From Bacteroidales bacterium (GTDB lineage Bacteria > Bacteroidota > Bacteroidia > Bacteroidales > VadinHA17): 64,000 nt of DNA. The stretch is taken from the NCBI GenBank assembly GCA_020201035.1, contig JAIVHO010000031.1:186001-250000 (forward strand). Direction: 5' to 3'. The notes beneath the pieces were generated by a model, which saw only the letters and a program-made list of their open reading frames with translations, was not told the origin of the DNA and searched no databases. Every line of letters starts with the position of its first letter. Positions within the stretch are counted from its first letter, which is position 1. Position numbers and translations under genes: made by a program. Below, piece by piece: positions 1-8,356 of the stretch.

Positions 1-1173
1 CTCCTTTATGCGCCTTACCGCCTCAATAAGTTCTTCCTCTGATGTGGCATATGATAGCCTCAGACAATCGGGTGCCCCGAATCCCTCACCGCCTACCACT
101 GCAACATGAGCCTTTTCAAGAAGATACATGGCCAGAGATGCTGAATCAGTAACCTTTCTATCACCATCACTCTTGCCAAAATACCAGTTAACCTCAGGGA
201 AAAGATAAAAAGCGCCCTGCGGCAGCCGTACCCTGAACCCTTCAATTTCTGATACCAGCTTGTAGACAAGGTCTCGCCTCTTTTTAAATGCGTCCCTCAT
301 TACCTCTTTGGAATTTGTCTTTGATTGTACTGCAGCCAGCGCAGCTCTCTGGGAGATGGACGATACTCCTGATGTAAACTGCCCCTGCAGCTTGTTCACT
401 GCCTTCGCAATCCACAGAGGAGCTCCTATATAGCCTATGCGCCATCCGGTCATGGCATATCCCTTGGATACACCGTTAAGTGTTATTGTACGGTCATAAA
501 TAAAATCGAACTGAGCCATACTCTCATGCTTCCCGGTAAAAATAATATGCTCATATATCTCATCTGAGATAATAAACACCCCCTCATGTCTTTTAATAAC
601 TTCTGCTATTGCCTTCATCTGCTCACCGGTATAAACCATTCCGGTGGGATTGGATGGTGAATTGAATATCAAAAGACGCGTTTTGTCAGTTATTGCTTCC
701 TCCAGCTGTGCAGGTGTCACCTTAAAATCATTATCTATGGAAGTGCTAATCACAACAGGTTTACCTTCCGCCAGGATAATCTGGTCGTAATAACTGACCC
801 AGTAGGGAGCCAGAATAATAACTTCATCGCCGGGATTTACAATTGAGAGAATCACGTTTATCAGGCTGTGCTTGCCTCCTCCCGAAACGATAATCTGGTC
901 GGGCGAATAGTCAAGTCCATTCTCTTCCCTGAACTTAACCGAGATAGCTTCCCTCAGATCTGCATATCCGGGAACCGGGGGATATGATGTATAGTTATCG
1001 TCAATCGCCTTCTTAGCTGCCTCCTTTATATCATCCGGAGTATGAAAGTCGGGTTCACCAATACTGAGATTAATAACATCAATACCTGAAGCTTTCATTT
1101 CACGACTCTTCTGAGCCATAGCGAGGGTCTGGGAGACTGATAATGATTTTATCCTGTCTGATAAATATTCCAT
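1..1173 (-). CDS. aspC: Aspartate aminotransferase, class I PLP enzyme (3' end cut by window)
   Basis: The minus-strand reading frame opens with ATG at 1173 and runs off the window at base 1 after 391 codons. Class Ib aspartate aminotransferases are close to 397-400 residues, so only a few C-terminal residues are missing. The N-terminus contains INLSIGEPDFHTP, the middle contains NSPSNPTGMVYTGEQ, and the PLP-lysine motif GVSKGYAMTGWRIGY lies near residue 235. Family knowledge: it transfers the amino group between aspartate/glutamate and 2-oxoglutarate/oxaloacetate in the cytoplasm. The next gene is divergent, so this gene starts its own transcript here. A wider prephenate or aromatic substrate range cannot be excluded from sequence. 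Confidence 0.9.
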   Translation of the reverse strand, partial: MEYLSDRIKSLSVSQTLAMAQKSREMKASGIDVINLSIGEPDFHTPDDIKEAAKKAIDDNYTSYPPVPGYADLREAISVKFREENGLDYSPDQIIVSGGGKHSLINVILSIVNPGDEVIILAPYWVSYYDQIILAEGKPVVISTSIDNDFKVTPAQLEEAITDKTRLLIFNSPSNPTGMVYTGEQMKAIAEVIKRHEGVFIISDEIYEHIIFTGKHESMAQFDFIYDRTITLNGVSKGYAMTGWRIGYIGAPLWIAKAVNKLQGQFTSGVSSISQRAALAAVQSKTNSKEVMRDAFKKRRDLVYKLVSEIEGFRVRLPQGAFYLFPEVNWYFGKSDGDRKVTDSASLAMYLLEKAHVAVVGGEGFGAPDCLRLSYATSEEELIEAVRRIKE

Positions 1174-1198
1174 GTTGACTGGTTTTATAATTAAAGAC

Positions 1199-1229
1199 CA
1201 AATTTATAATTTTCAACGGTATTATTAAA
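1199..1229 (-). promoter_or_regulatory. Probable promoter of the aspartate aminotransferase gene
   Basis: On the minus strand TAAATTTG (1206 to 1199) fits the Bacteroidota -7 element TAnnTTTG. TTTA (1229 to 1226), 19 bases upstream, is a one-mismatch -33 TTTG. It lies about 25 bases upstream of the ATG at 1173. Confidence 0.45.
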
Positions 1230-1268
1230 TGATATCTTAACTCTTTAATATTTTTCCGTTATCATTAC

Positions 1269-1300
1269 ATTGGTGATGTTACATAAAAAGTTTAGGTTTG
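1269..1300 (+). promoter_or_regulatory. Probable promoter of the gene at 1325
   Basis: TAGGTTTG at 1293-1300 is an exact Bacteroidota -7 element, and ATTG at 1269-1272 is a one-mismatch -33 element 20 bases upstream. The start codon follows 24 bases downstream. Confidence 0.55.
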
Positions 1301-1324
1301 TGTTAGAATCATTAAGAGAGAAAG

Positions 1325-1846
1325 ATGGAAATTGCAAAAGAGATACTGCTTGTAACCCTGCCAGCCCTGTTTGTTCTTCTGACGGCATGGATTATCCTGC
1401 GAAAAACTGTTGAATCAGACCGGGACAAAAGGAGACAGGAAGTTATTCTGCAGAATGCACGTACAATTACACCTGTCAGGTTGCAGGCATATGAAAGACT
1501 GACCCTGCTCCTTGAACGGATTTCCATGGAGTCGCTGGTCATGAGAAACTATAAACCCGGGATGGACAGCAAGCAACTCCACACCGAACTTCTTAACAGC
1601 ATCCGGTCTGAATATGATCACAACCTCTCACAACAGATATATATCACCCCGGCCGCATGGGAGGTGATTAAAACTGCTAAAACAAATACAATAAGGTTTA
1701 TAAACACTTCAACAGAAAAGATTCCACCTAATGCCTCGGGTGCCGATCTGAGCAGGTTCCTCCTCGAGTCTGTTTCAGAGCTCGAAAAAGAACCTGCACA
1801 GGTGGCTGTTGAGTATCTGAAAAAAGAGGTTTCCTCCGTTATGTAA
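1325..1846 (+). CDS. Small membrane-anchored protein of unknown function, Bacteroidota-type
   Basis: This is a 173-residue protein with one N-terminal membrane helix (about residues 6-26, LLVTLPALFVLLTAWIIL). A basic stretch SDRDKRRQE follows, and the rest is a soluble, mostly helical domain containing TPVRLQAYERLTLLLERI. Similar short proteins with one anchor and a helical tail are conserved hypotheticals in Bacteroidota (possibly the family called DUF7935; this name is from memory). Its stop abuts the stop of convergent htpG with no spacer. The body probably faces the cytoplasm. No catalytic motif is visible, so no function is offered. Confidence 0.75.
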   Translation: MEIAKEILLVTLPALFVLLTAWIILRKTVESDRDKRRQEVILQNARTITPVRLQAYERLTLLLERISMESLVMRNYKPGMDSKQLHTELLNSIRSEYDHNLSQQIYITPAAWEVIKTAKTNTIRFINTSTEKIPPNASGADLSRFLLESVSELEKEPAQVAVEYLKKEVSSVM

Positions 1847-3892
1847 CTATAACAGGGAGATACTTCTCTGGACAAATTTACTAAGATCCTCTCCTTTAAG
1901 CATATTGTTGGCCAGCAGGGCCAGATCAATAAGCTGCTTAACCACAGGCTGGCCTGATGCAAACTTTGCTATCTCTTCACGCTTCTTATCTTGCAGTTTA
2001 TCAAGCTTCTTACGGGTCTCCTCTATCCTGTCCTTCTCCTCCTGACTCTTCTCTTCCTCCTTTTTATCCTTTACAACATTCTCTGCCTCTTCAAGCTCCT
2101 TGCCGGCGGCCGTAATTGCTGCATCCTTCTTTCTTATCTTCTCTCCCATCTCACTGGTAAAGACCTCTATCAAACCTCCGATCTTTTCATGATTGGTATT
2201 TACAACCAGGTTGTATGAATCGGGCAGATCACCGTAAAATCCCATTCCTCCGCCCAGTGCCGACATATCCTTCATCCGCCTCATAAATTCACTGCGGGTA
2301 ATAACAACCGGCGAGTCATTTTCGCTCATCGCTTCGGTAATCACAGTCAGATGATCTCCTGTACGCAACTGGGTTTCAAATATCTCACGCAGAACAGCCT
2401 GCTGATCTTCATTAAGCCTTGATTCAGTCTTTTCATCCTTCTCAATCAGTTTCTCTACCGTATCAGCATCAACCCTTACAAAACGGCTCTCCTTGAATTT
2501 TGTCTCAAGGTGATTGATCAGGTGAGTATCAAGCTGCCCGTCCATCATCAAAACATCATAACCCCTGTTTCTTGCCTTCTCAATATAAGTAAACTGACTA
2601 TCCCTGTCATTGGCATAGAGATAAACCAGAGTCTTGTTTCTGTCGGTCTGATTTTCCTTTATTATATTCGCATACTCTTCGTAGGTGAAATATTTTCCTT
2701 CTGTGTTTTTCAACAGGGCAAACTTCTCTGCACGCTCATAGAATTTCTCATCCGAGATCATTCCGTACTCAATGAAAAGCTTAAGATCATCCCACTTCTT
2801 TTCGAAATCTTCACGGTTGTTCTTAAATATCTCGCCCAGGCGCTCCGCAACTTTTTTATTGATATGACCCGATATCTTTTTGACGTTTGAATCACTCTGC
2901 AGATAACTTCTGGAGACGTTAAGCGGTATATCAGGAGAATCGAGCACACCGTGAAGCAGTGTCAGGAACTCAGGTACTATCCCCTCTACAGAGTCTGTAA
3001 CAAATACCTGGTTTGAATATAGCTGTATCTTATTCTTCTGTATCTCGAGGTTACTCTTGATCCTTGGGAAATAGAGTATTCCGGTCAGATTGAAGGGATA
3101 ATCCACATTGAGGTGAATATTGAAGAGAGGTTCATCTCCGGCAGGATAGAGCTCCCTGTAAAAGCTGAGGTAATCCTCATCCTTCAGATCAGCAGGTTTC
3201 CTGGTCCATGCAGGTTCGGTATTGTTTATAATTTTATCTCTGTCAGTATCAACATATTTGTCCTTCTTCCACTCCTTTTCCTTTCCAAATGCCACAGGCA
3301 CCGGCAGAAATTTGCAATATTTGCGCAGCAGCTCCTCTATTCTGGACTCTTCCAGAAACTCTTTCGATTCAGAGTCAAGATGCAGTATTACATCAGTGCC
3401 TGTGTGCTCCCTTTCCGCATCCTCAATCTGGTATTCAGGACTGCCGTCACAGGTCCATTTAACAGCCTTTTCACCCTCTTTCCATGACCTGGTAACAACC
3501 TCAACCTTTTCAGCAACCATAAATGAAGAGTAGAATCCGAGACCAAAATGGCCTATAATGGCATTGGCCTGCTCCTTATACTTATCCAGGAAGTCATTGG
3601 CACTCGAAAAAGCTATCTGGTTAAGGTATTTATCAAGCTCATCGGGTGTCATTCCCACTCCCCGGTCTGAAACCGTGACCGTCTTTTTCTTTTTATCAAC
3701 TGCAATCCTTATGGTATCATCACCCAGATCACCGTTGAACTCCCCCACTGAAGCAAGTGTCTTAAGCTTTTGGGTAGCATCAACCGCATTGGATACCAGT
3801 TCACGTAGAAATATTTCGTGATCTGAATAGAGGAATTTCTTTATTATCGGAAAAATGTTCTCTGTTGTAACACCAATTCTTCCCTTTTGCAT
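1847..3892 (-). CDS. htpG: Molecular chaperone HtpG (Hsp90 family)
   Basis: Bacterial Hsp90, an ATP-dependent cytoplasmic chaperone. The N-terminal ATPase motifs are all visible: FLRELVSNAVDA, DRGVGMT and GHFGLGFYSSFMVA. The middle domain carries NVSRSYLQSD, and the C-terminal dimerisation region follows a charged segment rich in K and E. The frame is open from 3955, but the family N-terminus corresponds to MQKGRIGVTTENIFP, so ATG at 3892 is preferred, giving 681 residues. The extra upstream 21 codons lie inside a repeated TTTGTC region that looks regulatory. The gene is transcribed alone, convergent with the gene at 1325. Confidence 0.95.
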   Translation of the reverse strand: MQKGRIGVTTENIFPIIKKFLYSDHEIFLRELVSNAVDATQKLKTLASVGEFNGDLGDDTIRIAVDKKKKTVTVSDRGVGMTPDELDKYLNQIAFSSANDFLDKYKEQANAIIGHFGLGFYSSFMVAEKVEVVTRSWKEGEKAVKWTCDGSPEYQIEDAEREHTGTDVILHLDSESKEFLEESRIEELLRKYCKFLPVPVAFGKEKEWKKDKYVDTDRDKIINNTEPAWTRKPADLKDEDYLSFYRELYPAGDEPLFNIHLNVDYPFNLTGILYFPRIKSNLEIQKNKIQLYSNQVFVTDSVEGIVPEFLTLLHGVLDSPDIPLNVSRSYLQSDSNVKKISGHINKKVAERLGEIFKNNREDFEKKWDDLKLFIEYGMISDEKFYERAEKFALLKNTEGKYFTYEEYANIIKENQTDRNKTLVYLYANDRDSQFTYIEKARNRGYDVLMMDGQLDTHLINHLETKFKESRFVRVDADTVEKLIEKDEKTESRLNEDQQAVLREIFETQLRTGDHLTVITEAMSENDSPVVITRSEFMRRMKDMSALGGGMGFYGDLPDSYNLVVNTNHEKIGGLIEVFTSEMGEKIRKKDAAITAAGKELEEAENVVKDKKEEEKSQEEKDRIEETRKKLDKLQDKKREEIAKFASGQPVVKQLIDLALLANNMLKGEDLSKFVQRSISLL

Positions 3893-3914
3893 ATCATCAG
3901 TTTTTAAAATATTT

Positions 3915-3973
3915 GACAAATAGTAGTTACACCCATATGACAAAGCATATGCCAACCCATGCGATATGACAAA
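3915..3973 (-). promoter_or_regulatory. Three TTTGTC repeats upstream of htpG
   Basis: On the minus strand the hexamer TTTGTC occurs at 3973-3968, 3944-3939 and 3920-3915, and the first two copies continue as TTTGTCATAT. The spacings are 29 and 24 bases. TTTG is the core of both Bacteroidota promoter boxes, and the spacings are near the 27-29 bases expected between the two TTTG cores. None of the copies is preceded by a perfect TAnn. They may be overlapping promoters or an operator for a heat-shock regulator; this is inferred. Confidence 0.35.
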
Positions 3974-4013
3974 TAGTCACTCTCCGGTGAAAAAATTGCA
4001 CTCAAAAAAGGAA

Positions 4014-4880
4014 TTACTGTCGGTTACGCAGGTCAACATCCCTGATGTGAACCCATTCACCTCCCCTTAACTCCAGGGCATCATATGAAGAGTCAGGTCC
4101 GTAATAGCTATATACTCCGCTAAAAGCGGGTTCGGCAGGAGACAGGTGATCAAACACCATCCACTCCCTTTCGCTTTCATACCTGAGCATCATGGAGCTG
4201 TTTGAGGAGTACCTGAACAGCATCCTGGAGATAATGGAGTCACCACTTCTGATTACCTTATCTCCGAAATATGGAATCCCGTCAGAACCAAACCCCATAA
4301 TCTCGATTACCTTACCGTTGGTATAGAGGTCATTCATATCCAGACCGGGCAAAAGGTAAAGCACACTGTTATCACTTTTAAAGGGAATTATATCGTAATA
4401 GAGTGCACCATACCACTCCTCCAATGCAAACTGCTGATGCTGATCAATGGTTAATGTTCCCCTCTCCCCCCTGAGCAGATAAATATGCTTCTCTTCACCT
4501 GTGCGTCTTACAACAAAACAGATATAGCTGTTTGATCCGTCATTTAACGGAATATTCCATGATACTATTTTCACCAGTGAGTCAGAAGCCATATAGTATC
4601 CCATATATCGGATATCGCTGTATATATGTTCAAATGGTATATCCGATGAGAGGTACTCCCCGGTTACTGCAATCAGAGAATCAGAAATCTGCCTTCGCCT
4701 GTTATCATCCGTCTCGTAAGCAGCAGCCAGAAATAGCCGGGAGATATCCTTCCTGTAAAAAGCTGTATCTCCGACCGGTTCCTGTGGCATTGCTTCAGTT
4801 ACCCATGCCGTTAAGAGCAGTATAAAAACAGAGAGGCGGCTAAAGTGAGTCAAGTGTCTTATGAATTGATTCGCAGGCAT
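4014..4880 (-). CDS. Secreted or periplasmic protein of unknown function
   Basis: A 288-residue protein with an N-terminal signal sequence (hydrophobic core about residues 15-28, LSVFILLLTAWVTEAM). The mature part is rich in aromatic and acidic residues and in short beta-like segments (YMGYYMASDSLVKIVSWNIP, EWYGALYYDIIPFK). No lipobox cysteine, membrane helix or catalytic motif is seen. Similar proteins are conserved hypotheticals in Bacteroidales. The start overlaps the end of the upstream aminotransferase gene by 41 bases. The signal sequence supports this start despite the overlap, so the two genes are likely co-transcribed. Confidence 0.75.
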   Translation of the reverse strand: MPANQFIRHLTHFSRLSVFILLLTAWVTEAMPQEPVGDTAFYRKDISRLFLAAAYETDDNRRRQISDSLIAVTGEYLSSDIPFEHIYSDIRYMGYYMASDSLVKIVSWNIPLNDGSNSYICFVVRRTGEEKHIYLLRGERGTLTIDQHQQFALEEWYGALYYDIIPFKSDNSVLYLLPGLDMNDLYTNGKVIEIMGFGSDGIPYFGDKVIRSGDSIISRMLFRYSSNSSMMLRYESEREWMVFDHLSPAEPAFSGVYSYYGPDSSYDALELRGGEWVHIRDVDLRNRQ

Positions 4881-6024
4881 AATCTATCTCTTTATCTGTT
4901 ATGATTAGCGGAGGTGCAATCCTGAATGCGCTGTCACAGAAAAGGAAGTAATCAACAAGTATGCCGTTACCGGGGCTCTTCCTGATAAAACGGGGCACCA
5001 GAGAGCTGTCTGTAAGTTCAACTGCAAAGAAAAGTCCTTCACCGCGAATCTCTCTTATCATGGGATGATCAAGGGATGCCTTAATCCTTTCACCCCGGGC
5101 TGTGGCGGACTCTGCAAGGTTTTTATCAAGCAGATAGTTCAGAGATGCCATACCCGCTGCGCAGGATACCGGATGTCCTCCAAATGTTGTTATATGACCC
5201 AGAGCCGGATTATTTGTAAGGGTTGACATCACAGCGCCGGATGATATAAAGGCACCCAGAGGCATTCCTCCTCCAAGGGCCTTGGCCAGCAGTATAATAT
5301 CAGGCACTACGCCATATTTTGTGGTTGCAAAGAGGGAACCAATTCTTCCGAATCCTGTCTGTATCTCATCAAATACCAGCAGGGCCCCTGTCTTGTTACA
5401 CCGTTCCCTCAGCTTTTCAAGATATCCTTCAGAAGGTAATCGCACTCCTCCCTCCCCCTGTACCGGCTCAATAACAACAGCAGCTGTCAATTCAGTAATT
5501 AAGGAGAGCTGATCGGTGCTGTTAAAATCCAGAAGCATCACATCAGGCATTAATGGTCTGAATGCACTCTTGTATACCTCACTTCCCTGAATGCTCAGTG
5601 CACCCATAGTGCTTCCATGGTAACCATTTCTGAAAGAGATAATACCGCTTCTCCCTGTATACCTGCGGGCAAGTTTTATTGCACCCTCCACGGCTTCACT
5701 TCCTGAATTTACAAAATAGACAACCTTCAGGGGATCAGGAAGAAGGGATGTAAGCAGGGCAGCATACTCCACCTGTGGACCCTGAATCAGTTCACCATAA
5801 ACCATCAGGTGCATATAATCAGATGCCTGCTTTCTAACAGCATCAACAATATGGGGGTTGGAATGACCGGCATTACTGACTGAAACCCCTGAAATAAGAT
5901 CAAGCCATCTCTCTCCTGCCGGCCCGTATAGCCAGCAGCCTTCAGCCCTTTGAACCTCCAGCATCATTGGTTCGGGTGAGGTCTGACCAATATGCCTGAG
6001 AAACAGAGACTTTAATGTCTGCAT
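4840..6024 (-). CDS. Class III aminotransferase, ornithine/acetylornithine-like
   Basis: A 394-residue fold-type I PLP enzyme. Visible marks are the substrate-loop region VNSGSEAVEGAIKLARRYTGR, the cofactor segment VIEPVQGEGGVR, LLVFDEIQTGFGR and the PLP lysine in LLAKALGGGMPLGAF (near residue 250). TTFGGHPVSCAAG follows the lysine. These are typical of the acetylornithine/ornithine/4-aminobutyrate aminotransferase group. The substrate cannot be fixed from sequence because no arginine or lysine biosynthesis genes lie nearby. The downstream secreted-protein gene overlaps its 3' end, and a LytTR regulator gene lies 10 bases upstream, so a three-gene minus-strand transcript is likely. Confidence 0.85.
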   Translation of the reverse strand: MQTLKSLFLRHIGQTSPEPMMLEVQRAEGCWLYGPAGERWLDLISGVSVSNAGHSNPHIVDAVRKQASDYMHLMVYGELIQGPQVEYAALLTSLLPDPLKVVYFVNSGSEAVEGAIKLARRYTGRSGIISFRNGYHGSTMGALSIQGSEVYKSAFRPLMPDVMLLDFNSTDQLSLITELTAAVVIEPVQGEGGVRLPSEGYLEKLRERCNKTGALLVFDEIQTGFGRIGSLFATTKYGVVPDIILLAKALGGGMPLGAFISSGAVMSTLTNNPALGHITTFGGHPVSCAAGMASLNYLLDKNLAESATARGERIKASLDHPMIREIRGEGLFFAVELTDSSLVPRFIRKSPGNGILVDYFLFCDSAFRIAPPLIITDKEIDYACESIHKTLDSL

Positions 6025-6034
6025 AAAATCATGG

Positions 6035-6742
6035 TTACCTGATCATTACATTGATCTCACGAAGCAATCCGTCCCGGTATGATTTTCCGATAGGAATACT
6101 CTTGAGATCCTTGTAATCGCCCATTTCAAGAAAGTTGTCACGTATCATTGTGATACGGGTTTTGTTTACTATAAAAGAGCGGTGCACCCTGACAAATATG
6201 CTTGAAGGCAATTGCTGATCAATTGCTTTCATAGTGAAATGAATAGTAAACTTCTCGGAATCTGTATGAAGCACAACATAATTTTCGAGAGCTTCAACAA
6301 CAACAATATCATTCAGTTTGATACGCACCAGTGACGATCCCTTCTTAATAAATATCTCTCTGCGTTCACCAGTCTCCACATTCGCCTTCTCCCTGTATCT
6401 AAGGACTTTATCAACAGCTTTTACGAATCTGGAATAGCTTACCGGTTTTACGAGATAGTCGATGACATCAAAATCATAAGCCTTTAATGCCATCCGCTCA
6501 TTACCTGTAATCATAACAATAGAGGGTGGTCTCTCAAGACTGCCAATAAAATCAAACCCATCCATCTCAGGCATCTCGATATCCAAAAATATAAGCTCAA
6601 TATCATCCCGGCTCATCAGTACGTTCCTGGCAGAAACAGCGCTGTCAAACACTCCGGCAACAGATACCAGAGGGGTTCTTCTCACATATTCTGAGATAAC
6701 CTTACAGGACAATTTATCATCATCAACAATAATGGAATTCAT
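6035..6742 (-). CDS. LytTR-family response regulator
   Basis: A 235-residue two-domain regulator. The receiver domain (about 1-120) has the acidic pocket VDDD and the phospho-acceptor D54 in IFLDIEMPEMDG, with the conserved lysine in DYLVKPVS. The LytTR DNA-binding domain (about 128-230) contains NDIVVVEALENYVVLHT and FVRVHRSFIVN. LytR/AlgR-type regulators are usually paired with a membrane histidine kinase. No such kinase is adjacent, so the partner is outside or elsewhere. It lies 10 bases upstream of the class III aminotransferase on the same strand. Confidence 0.92.
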   Translation of the reverse strand: MNSIIVDDDKLSCKVISEYVRRTPLVSVAGVFDSAVSARNVLMSRDDIELIFLDIEMPEMDGFDFIGSLERPPSIVMITGNERMALKAYDFDVIDYLVKPVSYSRFVKAVDKVLRYREKANVETGERREIFIKKGSSLVRIKLNDIVVVEALENYVVLHTDSEKFTIHFTMKAIDQQLPSSIFVRVHRSFIVNKTRITMIRDNFLEMGDYKDLKSIPIGKSYRDGLLREINVMIR

Positions 6743-6797
6743 TAGTTTAGTCTCGATTGTCTGGTTTACGAATCAAAAATAAACAAAATATTTGTAT

Positions 6798-7487
6798 TTA
6801 CTGTCTGTTATCAAAATTGTTGGAATAGAACTCCTTTATCAGTAATCCGGAGCTTTTTATCGATTTTGTAAGCCATTGCAGCTTAAGCTCCTTTATCTCA
6901 TCATTGGTCAGGTGCCAGTCTAAATTTTCTTTCCTGAGCCTGCGCGTCAGTTCATAAAGAATTATCCCTGCTGAAACCGAAACATTAAAACTTTCCGTAA
7001 AACCTGCCATAGGAATTCTCATATAGTGATCAGCTTCAGCGACTGCCTCCTTAGACAGTCCCTGCAGCTCAGTTCCGAATACCATCACCGCACGACCTCC
7101 GGCAAGATTAAATTCAGCAGGGGTAAAATCTCCTTCATGAGGTGTGGTAGCCACAATACGGTATCCCTGATCTCTCAGCATTCCGTAAACTTCAGCAGTA
7201 GTGAACTCCTTTCCGGAGTATGTATTAACCTTAAGCCACTTTTCAGAGCCCAGGGCAATATCTCTGCTAACCCGGTAAGGGTTTCTCTTTTCAATGATAT
7301 GGACATCCTGAACACCGAAGCATTCGCAGCTTCTGAGAACAGCACTGGCATTATGAGGCTGATAGATATCTTCCAGCAGAACGGTTATGTATCTGGTACG
7401 CTGTTGCAGCACATTGTCAAACGCTTTGTTCCGTTCCCCGGTAACAAATCCGGACAGGAATGCCAGCAGTTCATCCAACCTCTCCAT
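6798..7487 (-). CDS. trmH: tRNA (guanosine-2'-O-)-methyltransferase, SpoU/TrmH family
   Basis: A 229-residue SPOUT methyltransferase that would methylate the ribose of G18 in tRNA using S-adenosylmethionine. The knot-forming motifs are present: NASAVLRSCECFGV (motif 1, about residues 41-54), VMVFGTELQGLSKEA (motif 2) and ESFNVSVSAGIILYEL (motif 3). The N-terminal extension and C-terminal LKLQWLTKSIK resemble TrmH more than the rRNA-specific RlmB. It has its own short upstream gap and ends just upstream of the LytTR regulator gene. Confidence 0.88.
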   Translation of the reverse strand: MERLDELLAFLSGFVTGERNKAFDNVLQQRTRYITVLLEDIYQPHNASAVLRSCECFGVQDVHIIEKRNPYRVSRDIALGSEKWLKVNTYSGKEFTTAEVYGMLRDQGYRIVATTPHEGDFTPAEFNLAGGRAVMVFGTELQGLSKEAVAEADHYMRIPMAGFTESFNVSVSAGIILYELTRRLRKENLDWHLTNDEIKELKLQWLTKSIKSSGLLIKEFYSNNFDNRQ

Positions 7488-7513
7488 ATCAGATCCTCCT
7501 GATTTATGATATT

Positions 7514-7540
7514 AAAAAAGGGGGTGATCTCACACCCCCT
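7514..7540 (-). terminator. Intrinsic terminator downstream of the HU gene
   Basis: On the minus strand an 8-bp stem AGGGGGTG/CACCCCCT with a 6-base loop (arms 7540-7533 and 7526-7519) is followed by a run of T (complement of 7514-7519). It lies 24 bases past the HU stop codon. Confidence 0.8.
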
Positions 7541-7563
7541 GAATTGATTGGATAACTTCTCCC

Positions 7564-7833
7564 CTACAGGCTTTTACCGAGGCCGGGAGCAGCTTTAAAT
7601 TTCACAACTTTTTTCGCAGGAACATTCAGTTTTGCACCTGTCTGTGGATTGCGTACCACTCTTGCGCTTCTTGTGTCTACCTTAAAAGTACCCATTCCCG
7701 GAAGTTGAATTCTTTCTCCCTTTTTCATAGCGCTTCCAAAAGCATCTACAAATGAATTAAGAGCATTGTTGGCATCCTTAATTGAAATACCGGCCTTGTC
7801 AGCAATCGCATTTACTAATTCCTTTTTTGTCAT
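7564..7833 (-). CDS. hup: HU-family DNA-binding protein
   Basis: An 89-residue nucleoid protein, the normal length for HU. It begins MTKKELVNAIADKAG, has the hydrophobic core FVDAFGSAMKKGERIQLPGMGTF, and carries the DNA-contacting arm with the RNPQTG signature (about residues 61-66), followed by PAKKVVKFKAAPGLG. HU binds DNA as a dimer with little sequence specificity and bends it. A good Bacteroidota promoter lies upstream and a strong terminator downstream, so the gene is monocistronic and probably highly expressed. Confidence 0.97.
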   Translation of the reverse strand: MTKKELVNAIADKAGISIKDANNALNSFVDAFGSAMKKGERIQLPGMGTFKVDTRSARVVRNPQTGAKLNVPAKKVVKFKAAPGLGKSL

Positions 7834-7875
7834 GGTAAATAGTTTTATGGTTAGTTAAATTTCGTTATCCAGATA

Positions 7876-7906
7876 CAAATATATTTTTTTTTACACCAAA
7901 AGCAAA
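7876..7906 (-). promoter_or_regulatory. Promoter of the HU gene
   Basis: On the minus strand TTTG (7906-7903), a 19-base spacer and TATATTTG (7883-7876) match the Bacteroidota -33/-7 consensus exactly. The HU start codon is 43 bases downstream of the -7 element. Confidence 0.85.
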
Positions 7907-8118
7907 CTTTTATGCCCATTTTTCCATGAACAGCGCATTGTTTAGACTCTTTTTTCCCTCATCCGACAAAAAAGGGTACTATTTGCATCATAATAAAGCA
8001 GGGTAAGCCTTTCAGTAAAATTATAGCTTCGTTCTCTTTTCCGGGTAGAAAATTGGTCAGATAATCATTTTTCCGATACCGAAAATTTTCCTTCTCCGTG
8101 AAAAAATGAAAAAATTAT

Positions 8119-8126
8119 TATCTTTG
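8119..8126 (+). promoter_or_regulatory. -7 element of the tRNA-Ser gene
   Basis: TATCTTTG is an exact TAnnTTTG element ending four bases before the mature 5' end of the tRNA, so the transcript would have almost no 5' leader. No clear -33 TTTG is seen at the expected distance. Confidence 0.6.
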
Positions 8127-8130
8127 CGGC

Positions 8131-8220
8131 GGAGAAATGGCAGAGTGGTCGAATGCGGCGGTCTTGAAAACCGTTGATCGTTTACGCGGTCCGGGGGTTC
8201 GAATCCCTCTTTCTCCGCCA
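8131..8220 (+). tRNA. tRNA-Ser (anticodon UGA)
   Basis: A class II tRNA with a 7-bp acceptor stem GGAGAAA (8131-8137) / TTTCTCC (8210-8216), discriminator G8217 and encoded CCA (8218-8220). The anticodon loop CTTGAAA puts TGA at 8165-8167, reading UCA-type serine codons. A long variable arm follows, as expected for tRNA-Ser, and GGTTCGAATCC forms the T arm. A predicted protein on the opposite strand is the well-known spurious antisense product of tRNA-Ser genes and is not annotated. Confidence 0.97.
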
Positions 8221-8347
8221 GAGAATATGCAGATAATACCCGCGCAGTGCGCGGGTATTTTTTTTATCTGACCAGACACGTAAAACGAAGTTTTTAAGGG
8301 GCGGAAAAGATAAAAAAATACCGCAGGTATTATATCTGCATATTCTC
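8221..8347 (+). repeat. Imperfect inverted repeat flanking the tRNA-Ser terminator
   Basis: The 20 bases directly after the tRNA CCA, GAGAATATGCAGATAATACC (8221-8240), recur inverted at 8326-8347 with a 2-base insertion. The terminator lies at the inner edge of the left arm. The arms are about 85 bases apart, so a long-range stem could enclose the 3' trailer of the tRNA. Confidence 0.7.
8236..8265 (+). terminator. Intrinsic terminator after tRNA-Ser
   Basis: A perfect 10-bp stem ATACCCGCGC / GCGCGGGTAT (8236-8245 and 8249-8258) with a 3-base loop is followed by at least seven T residues (8259-8265). It begins 16 bases after the tRNA 3' end. Confidence 0.9.
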
Positions 8348-8356
8348 TGAAGCCCC

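Noticed and set aside
3113..3533. Frames antisense to htpG
   Set aside because: Mirror of conserved Hsp90 coding sequence.
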